From NCBI RefSeq assembly GCF_026210795.1, contig NC_089440.1:1984001-2048000 (forward strand): a stretch of DNA of 64,000 bases, written 5' to 3'. Below are positions 20,471 through 31,123 of the stretch, piece after piece. The position numbers were made by a program, and so were the translations under genes. Position 1 is the first letter of the stretch; the number at the start of each line of letters is the position of its first letter. A model generated the notes under the pieces. The model was not told the DNA's origin and searched no databases. It worked only from the letters and a program-made list of their open reading frames with translations. The stretch comes from Rhizophagus irregularis (lineage: Eukaryota > Glomeromycota > Glomeromycetes > Glomerales > Glomeraceae).

Positions 20471-22229
20471 GGTTATATTTGTCAGATGCGCTGCCAACAA
20501 GTTCTCGGGTTATATATAAATTTCGTAAAAAAAAGTCTATAAAATATTGAAGTAACTAAGATATAACTTTTTTTTTGGAGGTAAACTAAGAGATGTACAA
20601 TTTTATTGGTTTATTATCCGACTTTTTTATTAGTTTACCAGAACTTTCTTTAGCCCAATATTAATAATCAAGATAGATACAAAGAAAATAGAGTAAAAAC
20701 GATTATTTGAAAAAGTTTAATGAGAAAAAAAAAGATATCTATATATATAATAAATGATAACACTGATATATTAAGTCTATTTATATATGACAAAGGATAT
20801 ATCAGGTATAAAAATTGAATATAAAAAAAGATAAATGACTTGTTGACAAAAGCAAGACAATAAACGGATTATACTTGATACAGTAATTTTTATTTCATCC
20901 AAGCGATTATATTAATAATATTTTATTGTAAAAAAAAATCCTTTTTTCGCTGAAGAAAAAATTTAGTCGCTTGAAGAAAAAAGCGGAGAATTTATGGATG
21001 AGGGATAAAAGGGATAGTTGAACTGAGGAAAGCAAAAAATGCAGGGAGAACTGAAAAAAAAAAAAGGTTGAAAAAGGCCGATGAGTCGTGGCAACTAAAT
21101 TGATATAGCAAATAAACACGAATATTTGATTGGTCACAATCAATTATACTGAAGCTGTGGAACAAACCATTTGTCACATTATACACTTACAATGTGTGAC
21201 GTATAATACACAAATAAGTGATAAACCGGAATTCCGTTTTTCACGGATCATTCCGCAGTTTTTTTTTCCATTATAATGCTGTGCTGCGACTGATCATATT
21301 TCCCCTCATTTTTATCAATGAGCATAATTATAATCAGTAAAACGTGAAAAAGATGTTTTCACGAAAAAAAAGGTATTGTAAACATTATATTATCATATGA
21401 TCTTCTCCAAGCAATTTTATAATATTCGTACCTATCCAATTCATTGAATACACATTTTGACTATTTATTAAAAAAAAAGAAAAATTCTTTTCTGCTAAGC
21501 CACATACATTTTCGTAAAGAAGACGTGGAGATTCATTTTGCATCCAGCACATGATTAAAAAACGCCATTATTCCTATATTTTATTAGTGCAAGTTTCTAC
21601 GCAAGTCCCGAGTTTCTTTTTCTGAAATTCTTTGTTCTGTAACAAACAATGTTTGGCCGCAGTATAAAATAAAAATTCCTGATTTATGACGTATTTGTCT
21701 CCGAAAATCGGAATTTTTTAACGTTTTGAGTCGTTAACCTGTGAATATGATCGACAATATTATTTACGCAAATTATATATCGTGTGACCAAAGAACCAAC
21801 TCGGATTATTAATTCCCTTTTCATTTCGCGAAGGAATTTTAATTGTTTAACAATTGCCTTTTCAAGTTATACACGCAAGAAGTGGCGTAAATTTTTTGTA
21901 ATACTATTACAATGTGAACCATATTGTCCATAATTCTTATTGTACTAAAATTTTCGGTTTATTAGCCGCGTAGAAATTTTTTTTATACGATTATCAAATC
22001 ACGTGATGGGATAAATGATTTTCTAAATATTTAATCAAAACATTAAGACATTATGTAATGTTATTAATTTAACAAGATCATAAATACGTCATCTAATTCC
22101 TAGCCACATGGTATGTTCTTTGTAGATCTAAAAGATTATCAAAAATTTCCGAAAATCAAAACTTTCCATAAGGTTATTGGGTTATCGATTTATTATTCTA
22201 AATCTTAATATATTACAAGTTACTAGAAA
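20471..22229. other. divergent spacer between unknown gene and PI4K gene
   Basis: The shared upstream region of two divergent genes, about 1.76 kb. No gene recognised; the frames at 20907-21186 (-) are Phe/Ser-rich and look spurious. One CACGTG E box lies at 22000-22005, 225 bases before the PI 4-kinase ATG. Confidence 0.55.
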
Positions 22230-24740
22230 ATGATTAGGTCAAATAATTCTTCACAGTCAGGTTATATAAAACTTCAGCAAGAATCAGACAACTACGAAGA
22301 AGAAGAATATATTTCTTGGTCTGATCACGATCATAACGGCAAATATATATTTAGTAAACCACGTTATCATCAAAACCGTTCTTTATCTGAAACGCCTCAA
22401 GTAAAATTTCAGATCCAAACAAACAGAATGGAAATCGCTCCCCTTGAAAGTGAACAAAATAATACTAGAAATAGTTACGACAATATTTCAAATAATAGTA
22501 ATACTACTCCACGTACTGAACGTAGTAGCGCTTGGTCGCAAATTTCAAAAAAGTTGAAGTTGAAGGGTAAAGGAAAAGATTTAGATAAAGCAGAATTGGA
22601 AATTTATGAATCAGTTTTTAAGCCAATAACAACTATACAGGATTGGAAGGTATTATAAAACACGTAATGATTATCATAATTCATATTCAATTAAATTAAA
22701 AGCTTTAATTATATTTAATAGCCACGTATACCCTTGTTGACGTCAAATCATAAAGAGCCTTTAACAAAACAAGAGTTCAATGAAATCGTAGATTCTGTTA
22801 ATTCTGCTATTGACGCAAATATCCAACCCACAAGAATCCGTCAAGGCTCTTCCGGTTCTTACTTCTGTCGAAATAAGGACGGAAAAGTTGTAGGTGTTTT
22901 TAAACCAAAGAATGAAGAGCCATATGGACAGTTGAATCCCAAATGGACAAAATGGATTCATAGAAATTTATTCCCTTGCTTTTTTGGAAGAAGCTGGTGA
23001 GTTGCATCAGTATATTCATTTGTTTTTTCCTTAATAATAATAATAATAAATATTGATAATTAAATCCGAACACTTTCCGTTAATTTTCTAAAATAGTTTA
23101 ATTCCAAATCTTGGTTACATTTCCGAATCTGCGGCCTCCCTCTTAGATAAACGGTTACTATTAAATATTGTTCCAGTCACTGAAGTGACTAGGATTTCTT
23201 CTCCATCATTTCACTATGATCGTGGTGAAGCTAGATTAAAACCATTACCTAATAAAGAAGGCAGTTTTCAAGTATTTTTGGATGGTTTCATAGATGCTAA
23301 CATATTTTTGAGAGATCATCCCTGGCCTGAAAATTATAATACTACTACTGCTACAACAACATCTGAAACTGATGTGATCGTGAATGAAAGACAAAATCGA
23401 CGATTAAATGCACTTATGTGTGGTCGGTCTGGTGTAGATGATGGAGGAGAAGCATTAGAGTCATATCAATTGGGGAAACGTTTTGTATGGACACCAGAAT
23501 TACAATTACAATTTCGAGAACAATTTGAAAAATTAGTTATTTTGGACTATTTAATGAGGAATACTGGTAAAATAATAATATTTTTTTTTTAAAAAAAATA
23601 ATTTAATATTTTTTATATACTTATATTAATATATACTTTTCATTTGATATAGACAGGGGATCAGATAATTGGATGATTAAATACTGTGATAAGGATGAAC
23701 AAACTTGTATCAGAGATACTCCGCCCACATCAAAGGTTATGAAAGCTCCAGATATTTTAACAGCATCTACTTATTCCAAGAATAATGAGGATAATTTGAT
23801 TCCTGCTCAAGGAACAAATGTTGATGTACCACCACCACTATCACCAGACGGCAGTGAGCCTTCATCATCATTTTCAGAATCACCTATTCAAGATAAATCA
23901 GATAATTCACTTGAGCCTATATCATCTGTTTCATCCCCCCCTATAATACCATCTTCACAAACCGATATAAATTTTTCTCAACAAATTCCATATCCACATA
24001 TACATGTTGCAGCCATAGATAATGGTTTAGCATTTCCTTTTAAACATCCCGATCAATGGAGATCTTATCCATATGGATGGCTTTATCTTGCAGACTCCCT
24101 TATTAAACAACCTTTTACTCAAAATACTAGAAATCGTTTTCTTTCTATGCTTTCTGACCCTAAATGGTGGAAAGAAACAGTTAATGAGCTTCGCAACTTA
24201 TTTTCATTGGATGCTGATTTTGAACCAGGTATGTTTGAAAAACAAATTGCAGTATTAAAAGGCCAAGGATTTAACATAGTTGAGACACTTAAGCACCCTG
24301 ATCAGGGTCCATATGAGCTTTGTGCTAAAAAGAATGCAATGGTGTGGGATGATGTTAAACTTATAGAGGTTTCGCCAGAAATTGATGTAAACAATAGAAA
24401 TATCAATGGTGTTGATATAAATACTGGTACAGTAAATGATGAGGGGGGCGATACACCAAGATCTGATGATTACTTTTCTACTACGTCAGTTCCAAGACGT
24501 AATTCGTCTGTAGATAATTCTGAAAGAATTTCCTTGTCAACTAGTGCGCCCACAGTATCTTCATTTCCTGCTGCTTCATCTAGTAAGCAGAAATGGAGTG
24601 ATAAACTTAAAGAAAAATTTAATTTTGACAGTATAGGTAAAAATAAAGATAAGTATCCTTTAGAAAAAATGACTAAACAAGTTATTATTGAAAGGTTAGA
24701 ATACGTTAAGGGGGGAACACCATTTTTCACATGGTGTTAA
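22230..24740 (+). CDS. LSB6: type II phosphatidylinositol 4-kinase
   Basis: Four exons: 22230-22649, 22722-22996, 23097-23566, 23653-24740 (2253 nt, 750 aa). PI4KII converts phosphatidylinositol to PI4P on Golgi, endosomal or vacuolar membranes. Signatures in order: nucleotide loop GSSGSYF at 182-188, VFKPKNEEPYG at 199-209, NPKWTKW, FGRSCLIPNLGYISE, GSFQVFLDGF, catalytic DRGSDNW at 389-395 and the metal-binding IDNGLAFPFKHP from 510. The first 140 residues are disordered. The mammalian palmitoylated CCPCC cluster is reduced to FPCFFGRSC. Between DRGSDNW and IDNG lies a Ser/Pro-rich insert that makes this spacing about 115 residues, much longer than the roughly 35 I recall for animal enzymes. 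The C-terminus is also low-complexity with a basic final segment. Confidence 0.95.
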
Positions 24741-24930
24741 ATAATTATTTATTTTAAACTATTTTACAATTTGTTTATTACATTTAATAGAAGCATATTG
24801 AATTTTCAAGAGTAAAAAATATTTTTTGTAACTTATTGTATATAAGATATAAAATAGAGTAAATTGTTAAAAATAATTTTAATTATTAATTGACATTTTT
24901 TCAATTTCGGGATTTTTAAGTAATATTATA

Positions 24931-26720
24931 CAGTCAAACCTCAATGTACCGATACCTTACATGCCGAATTTCCTGTACCGATAAATTTTCACTGTCCCAT
25001 TTCATACTTAATAAAAAACCTCGTGGAACATGTTTTGAAGGTGGGAGTAATATAAACTCGCGATGTAACGTGTACTGATATTCAGGTTACACCACGTTAT
25101 ATTGGCTATTTTAAATAATGCGAATGCCCAAATTCCAAATTTCTTTAATAAAGAAAACCATCGAATAATAGTTCACAAAATGTGTATCGTCTCGACAAGG
25201 AAAAAGAAAATCCACCAAAGAACTCTCTCAACCAAACAGGAGTTGTTTTAACACTTGCTCAGAAGCGCCAACTCTGTTTAGCTGTTAGATTCTCAAAAAG
25301 CACCACGTACCCATACAAAACTTGCCAACCTATATAATATCGAACAAATACTGTTTCTGATATTTTTTTTAAAAAAAGAGGTGGCTTCTTATTAATCCAG
25401 ATTCAGAAGAGTCGAATAAACAAATAGAAAAGCATGTTCATTTTCCTTAAGTTGAAGAGGCCCTTTCATTGTGGATTACAACGCACCTTCTACAAATCTT
25501 GTAATTAATGGTGATATCTTACGCGAAAAAGCTGAGTTCTTTGCACAGCAATTTGAAATTACTAGGTTTCCAGCTTCTAATTGGTGGATGGATAAATTTA
25601 AAACGCGTTATAATCTAAAAGAACATGTTAAAATGGGGTGAAGCAAACAGTGCACCTCTGGAAACGTCAGTCGAAGAGAGGAATAAATTACGTGAAGTTA
25701 TTAAAAATTAAATGATGAAACGGGTAAGCTGAATATATTTTACAACATAATTTTTTGAAATAAAAAATCTAAAAAACGAGTTACACTACTTCTCACATGC
25801 AGTAGAAAAAATGAAACCACTTTTTATCCATACCTATCAAAATCCTCAAGCATTACATGGAAAAAAAAGATGATTTATCGGTAGTATGTTACTGGACGGA
25901 ATGATTACCTCACAAAATTGGATAAACGAATGCGATTACAAAAATCGCAAAAATCTATTACTTGTTGATAACTCTCAAATATGACTGTACATTTTCTGCC
26001 ACCAATTGCGATGCAGGAATTATTAAATCTTTTAAGGTAAGTTGATATTTAATTATTAGCTTATATGTAGAAAAATTATGAATAATTTAGGCACAGTACC
26101 TGAAATTGATCGTTAGAAACGCATATGAAATTTCTCAAAAATTAAACAAATGAGTTACTCCTATAAATATTTGTGATGCTATTTCTTTTTTTAGTAAAGA
26201 AGCTTGGATTCCGTAATTCAACAAACAATTGTTAACTTTGGAGACATACAGGAATTCTTCCCCAAGATGAAATTGATAAAGACGAAGAAAATGAAGATAA
26301 AGTTGATCCAATGAAATAAAATTACAAGAATTCATATCGATGATCGTTTTAAATTAATGGAGGGCTAACTGACGAAGAAATTGTATCCATAATAAAATCA
26401 AATAATGGTGAACCAAAAACGGATCAAATTGAAGAACCTCCAAAAGTAATTTCAAAACCGGAAACTCTAATTTGATAATCTTGGTTTATTTTTGAATATC
26501 CATTATTGATCCAAATGAAACAAGTTTATTACGAAGTTAAGACAAAGTTCTAAAACAGGATCATTTTATTCATAATATATAAATACTAATAAATAATACG
26601 AATTTTATACCTAGTTTTATAATAAATTGATCTACAATATAAATTACACATGATATATACAAATTTACAATGTACCGATTTTCCCCAAAACAAATGTATC
26701 GGTATACTGAGGTTTGACTG
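24931..26720 (+). mobile_element. pogo/Tigger-like DNA transposon, inactive
   Basis: A complete 1790-bp element. The left TIR CAGTCAAACCTCAATGTACC (continuing GATAC) and the inverted right end GTATACTGAGGTTTGACTG match over 25 bp with two mismatches. TA target duplications lie at 24929-24930 and 26721-26722. It encloses a broken transposase with CENP-B-type DNA-binding and DDE-domain remnants. It sits just downstream of the PI 4-kinase gene. The MITE at 4143-4668 shares its ends. Confidence 0.9.
25230..26040 (+). pseudogene. pogo-like transposase pseudogene
   Basis: Frameshifted fragments in order: an N-terminal helix-turn-helix piece (TLAQKRQLCLAV) near 25245; a CENP-B/Tc5-type DNA-binding domain (VEEALSLWIT, frame shift, then GDILREKAEFFAQQFEI and NWWMDKFKTRYNLKEHV) at about 25450-25640; a DDE core remnant with KNLLLVDNSQ near 25940; then HFLPP and CDAGIIKSFK near 26010. 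The last two motifs are classic for pogo/Tigger DDE_1 transposases. They are abnormally close, implying an internal deletion. Several stops and frame changes make it non-functional. Confidence 0.85.
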
Positions 26721-27107
26721 TACACAAGAATTGGTCGAATTAAGGATACCCATCAAATGTCAAAAAATATGTGCTTTAAATGGGTTTACAAGTCAAAGAA
26801 GATTTATGATCATTTGACTTCCCAATATTGAATCATTTCTTTTTATTTTATTGTTTATTTATTATAAAAACACATCTGAATTTTGGATGGGTAACACTAA
26901 AATATTTATATTTTGTATTTTATAGGGATTTATATATAACAATAAAGTTAGTTACGCGTCTTTTTTTTTAAAAAAAAAAGTTTTTTTTCTGTTAAAATTA
27001 GTGCTGAAATTAGTGCTGAAATTACTCACTCTGATAGCCTGATAGCATAGATATAATTTTTAAGACTAATTTGTATGAAAAGAAATTAATAATAATATAA
27101 TAATTAA
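26721..27107. other. spacer between pogo element and ACP gene
   Basis: No gene. Contains the 3' flank of the acyl carrier protein gene and two micro-duplications: AATTAGTGCTGA repeated near 26997-27023, and CTGATAGC repeated near 27031-27046. Confidence 0.6.
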
Positions 27108-27602
27108 TTAATGAGCATCTTCACGTTTAGCAATATAATCCACAGCATCTTTAATTGATCTAATTTCATCAGCTTCTTTATCAGGAATTTCAATAGAAAA
27201 ATCCTCCTCAATATTCATAACAACTTCAACAGTGTCTAGACTATCTAATCCAAGATCATCAGCAAATCGTGCTTCAGAATTTACCTTGAATCAAATAGTT
27301 TATTAATTATTTTCTGAATGATATTGAGTAAATGGATTTAATAAATTTAATACCTTCGTTTCATCGACTTTGTCAAAAGCTTTAACAATATCAATAATTC
27401 TAGATTCGATATTTTGACGGGAAAGACCACTCTCAGCAGAATAATATCTTTGCTGAGAAGTAACAATAATTTTCGATTTAGAGAGTATATTATTTGGTGA
27501 AGATAGTAATGATAATGTAGGTCTAATAAAAGTTTTCTGTTGAAAAATAGAAGAACCTGCTGGTTTAAGACGAAAAAATGATTTAGGTACAAATCTATTC
27601 AT
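27108..27602 (-). CDS. ACP1: mitochondrial acyl carrier protein (NDUFAB1/ACP type)
   Basis: Two exons: 27602-27354 and 27284-27108 (426 nt, 141 aa). The C-terminal half is an acyl carrier domain with the phosphopantetheine site [10 protein letters not shown] (Ser98), followed by [17 protein letters not shown] and [11 protein letters not shown]. The first 55 or so residues are rich in Arg, Lys, Ser and Phe and lack acids, which is a typical mitochondrial presequence. Mitochondrial ACP carries acyl chains for type II fatty acid and lipoate synthesis, and is a subunit of complex I and of LYR-protein assemblies for iron-sulfur clusters (family knowledge). The start is the only ATG giving the presequence. 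The gene is divergent from the phosducin-like gene 230 bases away. Confidence 0.95.
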
Positions 27603-27832
27603 TTTTTTCTTAATAAAACAAAGTACGAAAGATTGACTTTATAGACTTTTATAGATCTAAGTAAAATGTAAAATTGACTATAGGTTTTATAGATTCAGCG
27701 TAAATTTTTTTTTTTTTTTTGGCGTCGATCACCAATTAAAATTATAGTTACCAAAAATCTTGTACTCAAAAATGTTGGTGACGTTAATGCAGATAGAAAG
27801 GGTAGAAAGTTTAACTTTTTTAGTTTTTTTAA
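27603..27832. promoter_or_regulatory. divergent promoter, ACP and phosducin-like genes
   Basis: 230 bases separate two start codons on opposite strands. The region contains a poly-T run of 18 at about 27703-27720 and no other identifiable element. Shared promoter function is inferred from the spacing only. Confidence 0.5.
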
Positions 27833-28916
27833 ATGGACGCGTTAGTTGAGAGTTTATCAAACTCTAATCTTGATGACGAACAAGAACCGGCAAGATCTGT
27901 TCATGCTTCAGACGATTCCGAAGACGAATCAAATGAAGTAACAATATTTTGTAAACCCTTTCTCAGTTTCACCTTCAATTAACTAATATATTCCCGATTA
28001 ATTAGGAAGCCTCTACACAAAATAATACAGTAGCACCACCGCAACATGGTGGTCCACAAACGGGTCCTAAAGGTGTCTTGGCGGATCATAAGTATCATAA
28101 ACAACAAGAACAACAAAAAAAAACTGCCGCTTTACTTGCACATAATGAACGTATTTTGTCAAAATCTTTCACGACTACAACATATCGGGAAGATCAAGAA
28201 TTAAAAGCTCAAGAAGAGGAACTATTAAAAGATTTTGAAAATATTAGTTCTGATGAAGAAGAAAAACAAGTTTTAAACAAATATAGAGAACAAAGATTAA
28301 AAGAAATAAAGGGTACAGTTACAACCAATTTATCAAAAAAAAGATTTGGCAGTTTAAAAGAAATTTCGGCAAATCAATATGTTAAAGCTATTGATAATGA
28401 ACCACCAAATGTTTGTGTTATTGTGCATTTATATGAAAACGTAAGTTTTTTTTATTAATGAATTAATGGTACAACTATAATGGAAAATTTGCTAACTACT
28501 TATCAGTTATTAATGTTTAATACAGTCAATTCCACAATGTAGGCTATTGAATGAGTGTTTAATTTACTTGGCCCGAAAATTTGTTAAAGCTAAATTTCTC
28601 AGAATTCTTGCAAGTGATCTGGAATTTGATCCAGTTGGTTTACCGGCTTTATTAGTTTATAAAAATGGCGAATTAATTGCTAATTTGGTTAAAATAACTG
28701 AACAAATTGGTGAAATAAATTTTGATTCGGATACTGTAGAGGAAGTTTTGATCAAGTACGTAATAAATTATTTTACATTTATAAATAAGTGTATGTATGT
28801 CTAATTAATGGTTTTTTTTTTAAAGATATGGGGCAATTAATAAAAACGAAGATATTGACGATTTATATTTAGAAGATTATACAACATCTCGAATCTTGGA
28901 TGAAGATGAAGAATAG
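27833..28916 (+). CDS. phosducin-like protein (thioredoxin-fold)
   Basis: Four exons: 27833-27937, 28006-28440, 28526-28755, 28826-28916 (861 nt, 286 aa). The acidic N-terminal segment (EDESNEEAS) is followed by a Gln/Lys-rich helix and the phosducin thioredoxin-like domain. That domain shows RFGSLKEISANQYVKAID, VCVIVHLYENSIPQCRLLN, LARKFVKAKFLRI, LPALLVYKNGELIANLVKIT and a C-terminal LIKYGAI followed by an acidic end. There is no CXXC active site, as expected for phosducins. The family assists the CCT chaperonin in folding G-beta and other substrates. The TEQIGEI segment is closest to PDCL/PhLP1 by eye. Its 3' end lies 96 bases from the convergent SLU7 stop. Confidence 0.92.
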
Positions 28917-29012
28917 TTTTTTTAATTCTTTTTTTTTCGGTGCAATTATTTATTTATTAATATAATATTTTTAAATGGTTTAATGTCTTTATTGTAATAT
29001 TAAATGTTATTA

Positions 29013-30937
29013 TTATAAATCATCTTCATCAACATAATTCGCCATAGGATCCTCATGCCTAAAATAAATTAGTAAATCAGTAAAATATTCAGAATGAAAT
29101 AAAGTATTTTGATTTTATAAACTTACGATTGTTTTTTAAGCCTATACGCTTCCAAGTCTTCTTCAGTAACTTCAGCCTCCATAGAATTATTTTTGCCCAT
29201 ATATGCACTATTATATGGACGTTTTCGATCATCAATTTCTACTTCATTATTTTTTAATTTATAACGGTTTTCTTCATTTTCTAGCGCTTTCTTTAGCTTC
29301 TTTGAATCTAATTTAATTTCTCCTTCTCCAAGATCCTTACGTTTAAGATGTTTATTAACATCTTCATCCATGTTCTTGGATTTAGATTTTTTCATATTTT
29401 CATTGTGCAATTCAACAAGAGTTTTCTTTGCTGACGATAACTCTTCATTACCGGTTGATATTATGCTAGAACTCGCCAATGGATTTGACGAATTTATTAC
29501 TTCAATGACAATTAAACCAGTACAATACGAATTTTTGATAAAAGAATGACAACACTTGTATCCCCACTGTCCATCAGCCCAATATGATCCCCAAACTGAA
29601 ACGTGGTTATTTATGTACACTGGTTAAATAAAATACACGTAATATGTTAATAATTTGTTAAACATTAAAAGTACTAAATTTATTTCTTACCATCTTCTTC
29701 ATATTTAGACTTGGCCTTGGCTCTCTCTTGACCTTTTATCACTCTACCAGTCCTCGAATATTCTACGTACGACTCTGTTTGGGCCAAGAGTAACTCTTTG
29801 GGAGGAGCATCCAAATGTTCTTCACCACCATATTTGGCCAATATTGAATCTTTGCTTGTGTCTTTGAGTTTATCCTTTTTCTGAAGATATTCACGGTGTA
29901 AAAGTTCACCTTGAGTAGGATTGGCTTGTAAATGTACATCTGTACCTTTATCGTATGCCTGCCAAGCAAAGAGTTGAAGATTGGCCATTTTAGGGGCATC
30001 TCCCGTATACCTAACAAAGTTGTCCCCTGTGTAATATGCTTCACTCTCATCCACTTCTTTATTAGGATTATCACGCATGGAACGAGTTTTGGGATCGTAA
30101 TATGCGGAATCAATATCCAAATTTCTTAAATATTTAGCAGTATCCTCACGAATTCTCAAATTTCTGATAGTCGTTCTTGTTTTTGTATTAACTTTTTGAC
30201 CCGGCATATCCGATCTTTCGGCGTATTTATCTTCATCATCCTCTTCATCTTCACTAGAAAATTCTCCAGCAGTTCGTTCACCAGTTTTCTTTACTAATTC
30301 TGTAGTACTTTGCTTATCAAGCTCGCTAGCTTTCATTTTGCGACGAGCTTCTTCAATCTTTTCATATTCATCATAAATTTTAGCATGCTCTGAAGGGTCA
30401 TAACCATTCCACCGATCTCTTTTGGAATCATAATCTAATTCAATTTCTTGGATGATTTCATCAGCTTTTATATCTTTACCACTCCATTTCGCACCAGTTT
30501 TCCTTGGTCTATCCATACAATCTTTTGTTTTGTGTGTCATTGCACCACAATTTTCACAAGCTCCTTTACGAAATTTAGTAGCTGCAGGTCCAGCACGAAT
30601 TCCACGAGCATACCATTTATCATTTATTATTTGCTCTTCCTTTTCTTGAACTCTTTGATGCTTTAAAGAAGGCCGACCCGTATCAAGATACCATGGTGCT
30701 TTTGCAATATATTGTGGTATATGAGGATTAATGTCTTTTCCTTCTTCATCCTGTTCTGCAGGAGCTGTACCAGCTTTTCTTGCGGCTTCAAGATCTTTTT
30801 GACGGCGATAATCTTCACGACTAAGTTTATTACCTAATTATCAAAAATTGGTGGTTAGTAATAATCACAAATTTCTTATACGCATTAACGGCGGATCTAT
30901 GTAGAAGCTTACTTGAAGTAAAAGAAATTGAAGACAT
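29013..30937 (-). CDS. SLU7: pre-mRNA splicing factor SLU7
   Basis: Four exons on the minus strand: 30937-30913, 30833-29691, 29595-29127, 29058-29013 (1683 nt, 560 aa). SLU7 acts at the second catalytic step of splicing in 3' splice-site choice. Near the N-terminus are [15 protein letters not shown] and [17 protein letters not shown]. The CCHC zinc knuckle [14 protein letters not shown] is at 101-114, followed by RPRK. Then come [10 protein letters not shown], the central Slu7 region ([19 protein letters not shown]), [19 protein letters not shown] across the second splice junction, and a Lys-rich tail ending ANYVDEDDL. The first exon is only 25 nt. All key cysteines are present. It is divergent from an RBM5-like splicing gene. 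Confidence 0.97.
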
Positions 30938-31123
30938 TTATATAAAACCGAATAAAAAGAAAGTGATACAGTCAAGTTAGTTAATGTCATCTGATTTTAA
31001 TTGTAAAAATATCGGTAAATATCGGGCCGTTACGCAACGGTTGATCTGATTGGCGAAAAAGTTTTGAATAAACTTCATTTTACTTCATTTGAAACACCAG
31101 GTTTTGCTTTTTAACATCTTAAA
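30938..31123. promoter_or_regulatory. divergent promoter, SLU7 and RBM5-like genes
   Basis: 186 bases between two opposite start codons, both for splicing factors. The region includes CGTTACGCAACGGTTGATC and no clear TATA box. Bidirectional activity is inferred from spacing. Confidence 0.55.

Noticed and set aside
20907-21186. Phe/Ser/Leu-rich minus-strand frames resembling membrane peptides
   Set aside because: They come from poly-A/GAA-rich plus-strand sequence; two overlapping frames look equally protein-like, a sign of bias.
30448-30666. Plus-strand frames inside the SLU7 gene
   Set aside because: They are antisense shadows of the conserved SLU7 zinc-knuckle exon.
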